DNA of 6,904 nucleotides, taken from positions 1-6,904 of the forward strand of contig JAGAHK010000407.1 in assembly GCA_017627115.1 (NCBI GenBank), in the 5' to 3' direction. Under the pieces are notes generated by a model. The model made no database searches, was not told the origin of the DNA, and was given only the letters and a program-made list of their open reading frames with translations. Below are positions 1-5,671 of this stretch, piece by piece. The stretch is from Bacillota bacterium. Its GTDB lineage: Bacteria > Bacillota > Clostridia > Lachnospirales > CAG-274. Position numbers and translations under genes: made by a program. Each line of letters opens with the position of its first letter. The stretch's first letter is position 1.

Positions 1-34
1 AGGGGGTGTCGCATTAAGCGACACCCCCTTTTTT
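1..34 (+). terminator. Rho-independent terminator of an upstream gene
   Basis: Bases 2-12 (GGGGGTGTCGC) pair perfectly with 18-28 (GCGACACCCCC), giving an 11-bp GC-rich stem with the 5-base loop ATTAA. An additional A1-T29 pair is possible. Six T residues (29-34) follow at once. This is a textbook intrinsic terminator on the + strand. It closes a transcription unit lying to the left of the window and separates it from the operon that starts downstream. No gene belonging to it is visible here, and whether it also works on the other strand cannot be judged because the sequence left of it is missing. Confidence 0.93.
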
Positions 35-47
35 ATTATTGTTTTGA

Positions 48-76
48 CTGATATTTCAGATCGGTTACGAAATCAG
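48..76. repeat. Imperfect inverted repeat upstream of the promoter
   Basis: CTGA plus TTTC (48-51 and 54-57, with TA at 52-53 unpaired) is complementary to GAAATCAG (69-76), giving 8 pairs around an 11-base centre. It lies 29 bases upstream of the -35 hexamer and has no T-tract after it, so it is not a terminator. It could be a protein-binding dyad, but a chance match in AT-rich DNA is quite possible. Confidence 0.22.
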
Positions 77-104
77 AACGACGTGTGAAATTACAAATTT
101 ATGA

Positions 105-133
105 TTGATATTTAATTAAAGGTATGGTAGAAT
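105..133 (+). promoter_or_regulatory. Sigma-A type promoter with extended -10
   Basis: TTGATA (105-110, 5 of 6 matches to TTGACA) is followed by exactly 17 bases and then TAGAAT (128-133, 5 of 6 matches to TATAAT). Just upstream of the -10 is TATG (123-126) plus one base, which is the TRTGn extension favoured in Gram-positive bacteria. The surroundings are AT-rich. Transcription would start near 139-141, giving a leader of about 130 nt before the first gene. It is the only well-formed promoter I found and lies between the upstream terminator and the first gene, so it is the natural promoter of the whole operon. Confidence 0.72.
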
Positions 134-191
134 AAGGTTAAGTTTAAAGGGTAAAATAGATCTCCGTTTCTTATCATAAACCGAAAGAACA

Positions 192-213
192 AAAGACTTG
201 ATAGACAAGCTTT
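192..213 (+). other. Small bulged hairpin in the leader RNA
   Basis: AAAG (192-195) pairs with CTTT (210-213) and CTTG (197-200) pairs with CAAG (206-209). A196 is bulged and the loop is ATAGA (201-205). That is 8 pairs, but mostly A-U, so it is only modestly stable. It lies about 55 nt after the predicted transcription start. Clostridial polysaccharide operons can be controlled by NusG-like antiterminators of the LoaP type that read leader hairpins; whether this is such a site cannot be decided from one sequence. Confidence 0.25.
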
Positions 214-255
214 ATAATATGCCCGAGTAACAAATGGATCTTACTGCTGATATGC

Positions 256-261
256 GAGGTG
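256..261 (+). promoter_or_regulatory. Ribosome binding site supporting a TTG start at 271
   Basis: GAGGTG lies 9 bases before TTG 271 and 21 bases before the in-frame ATG at 283. The spacing favours TTG as the start of the first gene. Confidence 0.6.
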
Positions 262-270
262 TAGTTCAGA

Positions 271-1224
271 TTGAATAAAAAAATGAAATTATACAGATTT
301 CTTAAAAAATTAGAAAACCCCGACTATGTGAGCAGCGGATTGCCGTATTTATTAAACTTTATGATGTGCTTTTCACTTTCCGAATACGGCAGATATGTTA
401 AACATACGCTGAACAAAAAATATCCCGGCAAATTCATCTTGCTGCTGCCTTCGCGAAGCGCGGGTGATGTTTTTTATCTGAAACAACGTTTTGAAGAATT
501 ACTGCAAATCGCCAAAATAAACAACTACATCTTGGTATTGGACGATGCGGGCTGTTTCAGAGCTGCCAAATCCATGGGCTATGATAATGTCGTTCCCGTC
601 AGTATGGTGAAACAAAAGGCGCTGTTGATATATCAGCGGACAAATTTTTGCAAAAACACCGATATCAGCGATTGCTACCCGTGGTGTATGTTTGACTTGA
701 AGAGCGGAAAAAACTCAGACAAATACACAGCCCCCGAATTATACACAGACACCGAACCGCAGACTGAAACCGCCCGCAAAACGGTCATTATTTCTCCGTA
801 TGAAAATTCAATGAGTGTACAGGGCTATCCCTTGCTGCCATCGGATTTTTGGGTAAATTTGGCGCGCGAGCTGACAAAGAGAGGTTATTTTGTTTACACA
901 AACTGTAGCGGAAACGCAAAAGAACCTGTTATCGACGGTACGGAACAAATTTTTCCCGAAATATCAAAAATACGGGAAACGGTTGAAAAGGCAGGCGGCT
1001 GTATAATGATGCGAAGCGGTTTCACAGATTATTCAAGTCAAACAAGCACAAGGAAAGTTGTGCTTTACCCTGTAAAGGATTGCTTAAATATCTGGTCTGT
1101 ATACAGGACGCTTGATGTCCCAAACTGTATCGAGATAATATATGAAAACAGACTTGATGACTACAGTTCTTTGATACAAGAAATTTGTGATTATATTGAA
1201 GAAGGAAAGGTGGAAAATACGTGA
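271..1224 (+). CDS. Putative GT-B (family 9-like) glycosyltransferase, paralogue A1
   Basis: A 317-residue soluble protein with two apparent Rossmann-like halves, as in GT-B glycosyltransferases such as the ADP-heptose transferases. The first half has a hydrophobic strand followed by SAGD (63-66), like the G-D loop that opens family 9 enzymes. The second half has SPYE (175-178), DFW (192-194), TNCSG (210-214), KEP (217-219), AGG (241-243) and RSGFTD (248-253), which resembles the nucleotide-sugar-binding half. It is clearly homologous to A2 at 4223-5188: residues 171-256 align without gaps with 34 of 86 identical by hand count. The start is TTG 271, supported by GAGGTG at good distance. ATG 283 (residue 5) lines up better with the start of A2 but has no ribosome site. 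Its last four bases overlap B1. It probably adds a sugar to the lipid-linked repeat unit on the inner face of the membrane. The fold is inferred from pattern, and donor and acceptor are unknown. Confidence 0.72.
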   Translation: MNKKMKLYRFLKKLENPDYVSSGLPYLLNFMMCFSLSEYGRYVKHTLNKKYPGKFILLLPSRSAGDVFYLKQRFEELLQIAKINNYILVLDDAGCFRAAKSMGYDNVVPVSMVKQKALLIYQRTNFCKNTDISDCYPWCMFDLKSGKNSDKYTAPELYTDTEPQTETARKTVIISPYENSMSVQGYPLLPSDFWVNLARELTKRGYFVYTNCSGNAKEPVIDGTEQIFPEISKIRETVEKAGGCIMMRSGFTDYSSQTSTRKVVLYPVKDCLNIWSVYRTLDVPNCIEIIYENRLDDYSSLIQEICDYIEEGKVENT

Positions 1225-1724
1225 ACTTATTCGGATTTCTTTCCGGAAGCCTTTTAAAAAAACGGATAATCAAAAAAAAGGAAAACAATATATATCTCAT
1301 TTTTCCGAGGTATAACGGAGTTTTATCATTTTACGGCATTTTATACGCAAATTGTTATCTGAAGGAAACGAGCGCAGACAGAGTTGTTATTGTTACAACA
1401 GATATGCGAATAAAAGATTCCGCCGAAAAAATGCTCGCGTGCAAGCACCGTATTTTTCTCCTGAAAGAAAATGAAATGGATAACCTAATAAGCAATCTTG
1501 CGTTCCATTCCGATTTGATGGGGCACTCAACTGTTAAGAATTTGTTTTATATTTCCGACACATATCCATACGGTCTCAGCATCAAAACGTTGTATGACAG
1601 AGGGATTTTTGCCCCTGAATATATCGTCTGGAACAGGATTTTCCACAGGAATTGCATTTATTACGCGGAAAAACCGATAATATCGAAAAACTTTGACAAT
1701 ATTTACAAATTATTTTTAAACTAA
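1221..1724 (+). CDS. Uncharacterised alpha/beta protein, paralogue B1
   Basis: A 167-residue basic, soluble protein that I do not recognise. A lysine-rich start (13-20) is followed by alternating hydrophobic strands (23-28, 54-59) and helices, suggesting a single small alpha/beta domain. It is homologous to B2 at 5172-5669. Shared features in the same order are LK..E.D.L.S.L (81-93), S97 and G101, N107, then IF (129-130), EY.vW (133-137), R139 and R143. GTG 1221 is chosen as the start because AAGGTGG (1207-1213) lies 7 bases before it and because it forms a GTGA overlap with the stop of A1, implying translational coupling. There is no signal peptide, transmembrane segment or obvious catalytic motif. 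Because it always follows an A gene in this window, it may be a partner subunit or modulator of the A enzyme, or a small transferase. Hand-counted GC is low (18 of 60 in 1261-1320). Confidence 0.75.
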   Translation: MNLFGFLSGSLLKKRIIKKKENNIYLIFPRYNGVLSFYGILYANCYLKETSADRVVIVTTDMRIKDSAEKMLACKHRIFLLKENEMDNLISNLAFHSDLMGHSTVKNLFYISDTYPYGLSIKTLYDRGIFAPEYIVWNRIFHRNCIYYAEKPIISKNFDNIYKLFLN

Positions 1725-1729
1725 TGGAC

Positions 1730-1734
1730 GGTGA
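1730..1734 (+). promoter_or_regulatory. Weak ribosome binding site favouring ATG 1739
   Basis: GGTGA ends 4 bases before ATG 1739 and matches the 3' part of the Shine-Dalgarno consensus (AGGAGGTGA). Nothing comparable precedes the alternative ATG 1724, which overlaps the stop of B1 (TAATG) and could only start by coupling. Confidence 0.45.
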
Positions 1735-1738
1735 AAAA

Positions 1739-3232
1739 ATGAAAATAGATCATATAATTGTGCAGGCAGGTGGCAAAGGCACACGACTTGAACATCTTAC
1801 AAAAAACAAACCAAAGGCGCTTTTGCCGGTTGAAAATCTCCCGATGATATTTCACCTTTTCAGGAAATATCCCGAAAAGAAGTTTGTTGTGATCGGAGAT
1901 TACAAAAAAGAGGTTTTAAGAAGATATCTTAAAGCGTTTGCAAATGTAAACTACATAATGACGGAAGCCGAAGGAACAGGCACTTGCGCAGGTATATCCA
2001 AGGCACTTTCCATGATACCGGAGAATGAAGCATTTATGCTGATATGGTCGGATCTGATACTCCCCGAATCGTTTGAACTGCCGAAAGAAGACGGTAATTA
2101 TATAGGTGTATCACAGACATTTCCATGCCGTTGGAGTTATGAAAACGGTATTTTGGCGGAAAAACCATCGACCGAAAACGGCGTTGCGGGTATGTTCGTG
2201 TTTCAAAACAAAGCCGTTATCTCCGATGTTGATAACAGCGGAGAATTTGTACGCTATTTAAGCGGAAAACAGATAGATTTCGGCATTTGCGGACTTGCAG
2301 GGACCCGCGAGTTCGGGCTTATCTCTGAATATGAAAAACTCAATGAGGTCAAATGCAGACCTTTCAACAAAATAACGGAAGCAAACGGCAGGCTCATCAA
2401 AGAAGCAATAGACGATCAAGGGAAAAAACTTGCGGAAGATGAAAAAAATTGGTATAGATATACAAAGTCCGCCAAAGTACGCGCCCTGCCCGAGATATAT
2501 AATATGGATCCTCTCGAAATGGAGAAGATAAACGGCAGGAATGTGTATGAATACACAGATCTGACGGAAGCGGAACGCCTGTCCGTTCTGACCAAAATCA
2601 TAAATTCGCTGAAAGAACTTCACGATATCGGCAAACAGCCGTGCGATATGTTCAGCGTGTGGGAGGCTTACGCATCCAAAACTTTCAAAAGACTTGAAAA
2701 AGTGCGCGCTCTTGTTCCGTTTGCCAATGAAAAATATATCACGATAAACGGGAGAAAATGCAGAAACGTATTTTTCTGTGAAGACGAACTTGAACGCAGA
2801 CTGCTTGACTACAAGTGCAAAGAGTTTTCGTTTATACACGGCGACTGCACATTTTCCAATATTCTACTGCGTAACGACACCGAGCCTGTGTTTATAGACC
2901 CTCGCGGATATTTCGGCAAAACAAAGCTTTTTGGCGACCCTGCATACGATTGGGCAAAGTTATATTATTCCGTTGCGGGCAATTATGACCAATTTAATTT
3001 GAAAAGATTTGTTTTGGATATAGCCGACGACAGCATTTCTTTGGCAATAAAAAGCTCGGGTTGGGAAGGAATGGAAGAAGATTTCTTTAAACTGACAGAT
3101 ACAAACAAGGAAGATATAAAACTGCTTCACGCCATCATCTGGCTTTCCCTGACAACATACGCATGGCAGGATTACGACTCTGTATGCGGTTCATTCTATA
3201 ACGGCATTTATTATCTGGAGGAGGTTTTATAA
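1739..3232 (+). CDS. Bifunctional sugar nucleotidyltransferase / APH-like kinase fusion
   Basis: A 497-residue two-domain cytoplasmic protein. The N-terminal half (about 1-225) is a nucleotidyltransferase: GGKGTRL (11-17) and KPKALLPV (24-31) form the NTP-binding signature, GTGTCAG lies at 79-85, and WSDL carries the likely metal-binding Asp105. The C-terminal half (about 210-497) is an aminoglycoside-phosphotransferase/choline-kinase-like domain: a possible ATP-binding Lys221, the catalytic loop H367-D369-N374 in FIHGDCTFSNILL, the metal-binding Asp387 in FIDPRG, and the DPAYDWAK segment from 400. All key residues are present. Such a protein would phosphorylate a small molecule and then transfer a nucleotide to it. 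The neighbouring isomerase and phosphatase make a sugar more likely than choline, though a LicA/LicC-like choline role is the main alternative. I chose ATG 1739 over ATG 1724 because GGTGA precedes it and the protein then begins directly at the first strand. The stop overlaps the next ATG by one base. Confidence 0.85.
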   Translation: MKIDHIIVQAGGKGTRLEHLTKNKPKALLPVENLPMIFHLFRKYPEKKFVVIGDYKKEVLRRYLKAFANVNYIMTEAEGTGTCAGISKALSMIPENEAFMLIWSDLILPESFELPKEDGNYIGVSQTFPCRWSYENGILAEKPSTENGVAGMFVFQNKAVISDVDNSGEFVRYLSGKQIDFGICGLAGTREFGLISEYEKLNEVKCRPFNKITEANGRLIKEAIDDQGKKLAEDEKNWYRYTKSAKVRALPEIYNMDPLEMEKINGRNVYEYTDLTEAERLSVLTKIINSLKELHDIGKQPCDMFSVWEAYASKTFKRLEKVRALVPFANEKYITINGRKCRNVFFCEDELERRLLDYKCKEFSFIHGDCTFSNILLRNDTEPVFIDPRGYFGKTKLFGDPAYDWAKLYYSVAGNYDQFNLKRFVLDIADDSISLAIKSSGWEGMEEDFFKLTDTNKEDIKLLHAIIWLSLTTYAWQDYDSVCGSFYNGIYYLEEVL

Positions 3233-3822
3233 TGCAATATTTTGACGATACCATTCGTATTATTTCAGACGCGCTTCGCACGGTCAACACCGACAAAATG
3301 GAACTGCTTATCAGCCAATGCAACAAAGCCCTTGAAAACGGACACAAAATCATAGTTTCGGGGCTTGGAAAGAATGTTCCCATCTGCGAAAAATTTGTCG
3401 GAACAATGGTTTCGCTTGGTATGGAAGCCTGTTTTCTGCATACCAATTCGGCTGTTCACGGCGATATGGGCATAGTTAAGGACAATGATCTTGTTATTCT
3501 GCTCACCAAAAGCGGCAAAACGGCAGAATCGGTTTATCTGGCACAGCACCTCAAAAAGAGGAATATAACACTCTGGCTGCTTACATTTACCGAGGACAGC
3601 GAGCTGTCTCGAATCGTCAACGACTCTCTTGTTATCTCTATGGAGCATGAAGGCGATATGTGGAATATTGTTCCGAACAATTCGACAACACTCAACCTTA
3701 TTGTTTTGCAGACAGTCGCTATGAACCTCGCAAAAATGAGAAACATTCCCATGCACGAGTTTCACCGCAATCATCCGGGCGGACATATCGGCGTGCTGCT
3801 CAACGAGGAAGACAAATTATGA
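3232..3822 (+). CDS. SIS-domain sugar-phosphate isomerase, KdsD/GutQ-like without CBS domains
   Basis: A 196-residue single SIS domain. Aligned by hand to E. coli D-arabinose-5-phosphate isomerase KdsD, all four residues known to be important there are kept: K59 as Lys47 (in GLGKN), E111 as Glu99 (in SGKTAES), E152 as Glu140, and H193 as His181 (in NHPGGHIG). The AHGDLG segment appears as VHGDMG (75-80), and the ligand-binding STT (151-153) is present. The HPGG motif points to the KdsD/GutQ/KpsF family rather than to GmhA or hexulose-phosphate isomerase. The protein stops where the two CBS domains of KdsD would begin, so it is a short, single-domain form. Likely reaction: ribulose 5-phosphate to D-arabinose 5-phosphate, or an analogous ketose/aldose phosphate pair. 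The start has a very strong site, GGAGGAGGT (3217-3225), 6 bases ahead, and overlaps the previous stop (TAATG). No KDO-synthesis genes are nearby, so the product is probably used by the flanking kinase, phosphatase and nucleotidyltransferase. Confidence 0.87.
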   Translation: MQYFDDTIRIISDALRTVNTDKMELLISQCNKALENGHKIIVSGLGKNVPICEKFVGTMVSLGMEACFLHTNSAVHGDMGIVKDNDLVILLTKSGKTAESVYLAQHLKKRNITLWLLTFTEDSELSRIVNDSLVISMEHEGDMWNIVPNNSTTLNLIVLQTVAMNLAKMRNIPMHEFHRNHPGGHIGVLLNEEDKL

Positions 3823-4193
3823 ACAAGTTAGTCCTTTCCCCGCTTGAACACACATGGATAATCGACCTGGACGGCACGGTTTTACTGCACAACGGTTATC
3901 TTATCAACGGCGAAGATACCTTTCTTGACGGGGCGGAAGATTTTTTAAAACAGCTCCCGCCGAATGATATGATAGTTTTTATGACCGCGCGTAAAAGCGA
4001 ATACCGCGAGATGACCGAAAATTTTTTAAAAACTCACGGCATACGCTATGACCATATTATTTTTGACGTACCCTACGGCGAGCGCATACTTATAAACGAC
4101 AGAAAAAAATCGGGGCTTGCCATGTCCGTTGCCGTAAACAGAAAACGCGATGAATTTGAAGAGCTGAACATTACAATCGACAATAACCTCTGA
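3819..4193 (+). CDS. Minimal HAD-superfamily phosphatase
   Basis: A 124-residue protein with the core HAD motifs in order: IIDLDGT with nucleophile Asp16 and acid/base Asp18, MTAR with Thr56, and ILINDRK with Asp94 as the late acidic motif. There is no cap domain, so it is one of the small enzymes that act on exposed substrates; the TAR and NDRK pattern recalls the polynucleotide-kinase-phosphatase-like branch. By context it would remove a phosphate from a sugar phosphate or bisphosphate made by its neighbours, as GmhB does in heptose activation. The start is ATG 3819, which overlaps the previous stop (ATGA) and has GAGGA (3805-3809) 9 bases upstream. The same frame is open further left, but that part lies entirely within the SIS gene and gives no family-like sequence. 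Twenty-nine bases, containing the ribosome site of the next gene and no terminator, follow. Confidence 0.83.
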   Translation: MNKLVLSPLEHTWIIDLDGTVLLHNGYLINGEDTFLDGAEDFLKQLPPNDMIVFMTARKSEYREMTENFLKTHGIRYDHIIFDVPYGERILINDRKKSGLAMSVAVNRKRDEFEELNITIDNNL

Positions 4194-4206
4194 TATATTC
4201 GCGGAT

Positions 4207-4215
4207 AAAGGAGAT
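4207..4215 (+). promoter_or_regulatory. Strong ribosome binding site deciding a TTG start at 4223
   Basis: AAAGGAGAT lies with GGAG (4210-4213) 9 bases before TTG 4223. The next in-frame ATG is 21 codons into the protein, after the conserved N-terminal region shared with A1, so TTG is the start. Confidence 0.82.
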
Positions 4216-4222
4216 AAAAGAT

Positions 4223-5188
4223 TTGGGAGCAATATATAAGTTTGCAAAAAAATGCGAAAACCCGCAAGGACGTTTTTGGCATGCAATGAATTTCTTTTTC
4301 TGTCAGGCTATGGTAATATACGGTATGAATTGTTACCGAAAAGTCAAAAAACAAAACCCCGATAAACACCTTATGCTAATGCCCGCAAACAGCGCAGGTG
4401 ACATTCTTGTGTACAGCTATTTCAAAAAATATATGCTTCAAAGGCTGAACAAGTCGGAAGAAGAAACACTCCTGCTTTGTTCCGAGTACAACAAGCGTCC
4501 GTCAATGGCTTGCGGAATAAAAAACGCCTGTTTTCTGCCCATGCCGCAGATAGCCGCCATAAGCATGGCGCTGAATTATTACGGCACAGACCGCATGGAA
4601 CTGACAGATACGCACAAATGGTGCATTTTCGATTACGGAAATATACAAAACCCCGATATAGTTCCCGTTCGTCCCGCTTTTGCCTGCAATCCCAAAAAAA
4701 CAGCCGAAACTTTAAACAAAATCGGCTGTGTACCCGGGAAAACAATAGTGCTTTCGCCTTATGAACAAACACTTACTCTCCACAAACTCCCGAAACCCGT
4801 ACCCGAATTCTGGACGGAACTATCACAGGCGTTTAAGGAGCGCGGTTTTTGCGTCTGCACAAACTGCCGCGGTGACGAAAAGGAGCCCGCAGTCAAGGGG
4901 ACGGAATCTGTTTTTCCTGCCTTTGGCGAATGTGAGGAACTGGTAAGCGTTGCGGGCGGCGCAGTTATAATACGAAGCGGCTTTGCGGATTTCACCGCAA
5001 TGACAAGGGGCGCTGTGGTCGTCCTATATCCCGACAAAGACTTTTTTGGCAATTTCAGAATATGGCTCACGGAAAAATACGGCAATCATTATGAGTTTAT
5101 ATATGAGAATGACCTCGGTGACGCCGTTTACCGCAAAAAAGTTATTGACAGCATAGTGGAGAAAATATCTGATGAGAAAACTGATTGA
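4223..5188 (+). CDS. Putative GT-B (family 9-like) glycosyltransferase, paralogue A2
   Basis: A 321-residue paralogue of A1 with the same motif order: KKCENP near the start (9-13; A1 has KKLENP), SAGD (57-60), KWCIFD (132-137; A1 has PWCMFD), SPYE (178-181), EFW (195-197), TNCRG (213-217), EKEP (219-222), GTE (226-228), AGG (244-246), RSGFAD (251-256) and VLYP (267-270). Conservation is strongest in the C-terminal half, where GT-B enzymes bind the nucleotide sugar, and the N-terminal half, which usually recognises the acceptor, is more divergent. That fits two enzymes sharing a donor type but adding to different acceptors. It starts with TTG 4223 behind a strong ribosome site. GC is higher than in A1 (29 of 60 in 4441-4500 against 19 of 60 in 481-540), so the pair is not a recent copy. 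The end overlaps B2 by 17 bases. Assignment to family 9 is by motif resemblance only. Confidence 0.74.
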   Translation: MGAIYKFAKKCENPQGRFWHAMNFFFCQAMVIYGMNCYRKVKKQNPDKHLMLMPANSAGDILVYSYFKKYMLQRLNKSEEETLLLCSEYNKRPSMACGIKNACFLPMPQIAAISMALNYYGTDRMELTDTHKWCIFDYGNIQNPDIVPVRPAFACNPKKTAETLNKIGCVPGKTIVLSPYEQTLTLHKLPKPVPEFWTELSQAFKERGFCVCTNCRGDEKEPAVKGTESVFPAFGECEELVSVAGGAVIIRSGFADFTAMTRGAVVVLYPDKDFFGNFRIWLTEKYGNHYEFIYENDLGDAVYRKKVIDSIVEKISDEKTD

Positions 5189-5669
5189 TGCATATAGGGG
5201 CGCAATTATCCGCGCCCGCCGCTTTTCAAAAAAGCAAACCCTTTTTCTGATATTGACAGATGACGATGCCGAGCTGAATTATTATGCTCTCGGACACGCC
5301 GTTGAATATGCCGACGCAAACGGCTATACAGCGGTGGAGCTTATATGCGAAAATACCATGTCGGAAAATATCCGAAAGCTGAATGAAAATGCCTTTCCCC
5401 TGCATACTCTCAAAAAGGACGAACTGGATTTTCTTTTGAGTTATCTGATTTTAAAATCAAACTCACTGGGCGCATTGCTCCTGCCAAACTACCGCATTGT
5501 GTCATTAGGCATGAACAACGAAGCCTTTTCCGCCATGTATCGGTATCATATTTTTGACAAAGAATACCTGTTGTGGTACAGATTGTATTACAGAATGCCC
5601 GGAGCAAATAATGAGCTTAAACGCATGACCCCGTTTTGGGAAAACAAGAAATTTAACACGGAGAGATAA
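5172..5669 (+). CDS. Uncharacterised alpha/beta protein, paralogue B2
   Basis: A 165-residue soluble protein homologous to B1 and of unknown function. It shares LKKDELDFLLSYL (80-92), Ser96, Gly100, Asn106, IF (127-128), EYLLW (131-135), Arg137 and Arg141 with B1 at near-constant spacing. Residues 79-100 match B1 80-101 at 9 of 22 positions. The N-terminus is basic (RARRFSKK, 14-21), followed by a hydrophobic strand and a DDD stretch (30-32) that B1 lacks, so those acidic residues are unlikely to be a shared catalytic site. ATG 5172 overlaps the end of A2 by 17 bases, with GGAG (5158-5161) 10 bases upstream. Together with the B1 arrangement this shows that A and B are translated as a coupled pair twice. 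It may be an accessory subunit for A, or a small transferase of a family I cannot name. Confidence 0.76.
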   Translation: MRKLIDAYRGAIIRARRFSKKQTLFLILTDDDAELNYYALGHAVEYADANGYTAVELICENTMSENIRKLNENAFPLHTLKKDELDFLLSYLILKSNSLGALLLPNYRIVSLGMNNEAFSAMYRYHIFDKEYLLWYRLYYRMPGANNELKRMTPFWENKKFNTER

Positions 5670-5671
5670 AA

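Larger units (their letters stand above)
134..270 (+). other. Untranslated leader of the polysaccharide operon
   Basis: This stretch between the predicted start of transcription and the first gene holds no convincing gene. It contains a weak bulged hairpin (192-213) and the ribosome binding site of the first gene (256-261). One frame has short open stretches: codons from 180 to 227 ending at TAA 228, then ATG 234 to TAA 276-278, a 14-codon reading frame whose end overlaps the TTG start at 271. Neither has a recognisable ribosome binding site. No T-tract follows the hairpin, so there is no sign of a classical attenuator, and I recognise no riboswitch. Confidence 0.5.

Noticed and set aside
198..218. 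TTGATA followed by TATAAT as a second promoter
   Set aside because: The spacer between them is only 9 bases, far from the required 16-18, and no other -35 lies at a proper distance from that TATAAT.
2258..2839. A 193-codon open frame on the minus strand
   Set aside because: It lies entirely inside the nucleotidyltransferase-kinase gene, whose motifs are intact. The minus-strand protein shows no family pattern.
3265..3786. A 173-codon open frame on the minus strand
   Set aside because: It is antisense to the SIS isomerase gene, which keeps its catalytic residues and has a strong ribosome site; the antisense product has no recognisable domain.
3660..3818. A longer form of the HAD protein beginning inside the SIS gene
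   Set aside because: The added 53 residues are read from SIS coding sequence in another frame and contain no HAD feature. ATG 3819 has a proper ribosome site and the usual ATGA overlap.
3232..4193. A complete KDO pathway
   Set aside because: The isomerase resembles KdsD and a HAD phosphatase is present, but there is no KDO-8-phosphate synthase and no CMP-KDO synthetase-like sequence in the window.
4194..4222. A terminator or promoter between the HAD gene and A2
   Set aside because: The 29 bases contain only the ribosome site of A2. There is no stem with a T-tract and no room for a -35/-10 pair.
4477..4764. A 95-codon + strand frame inside A2
   Set aside because: It is out of frame with A2, which is supported by homology to A1 throughout this part; the alternative protein is rich in Arg, Ser and His with no domain.
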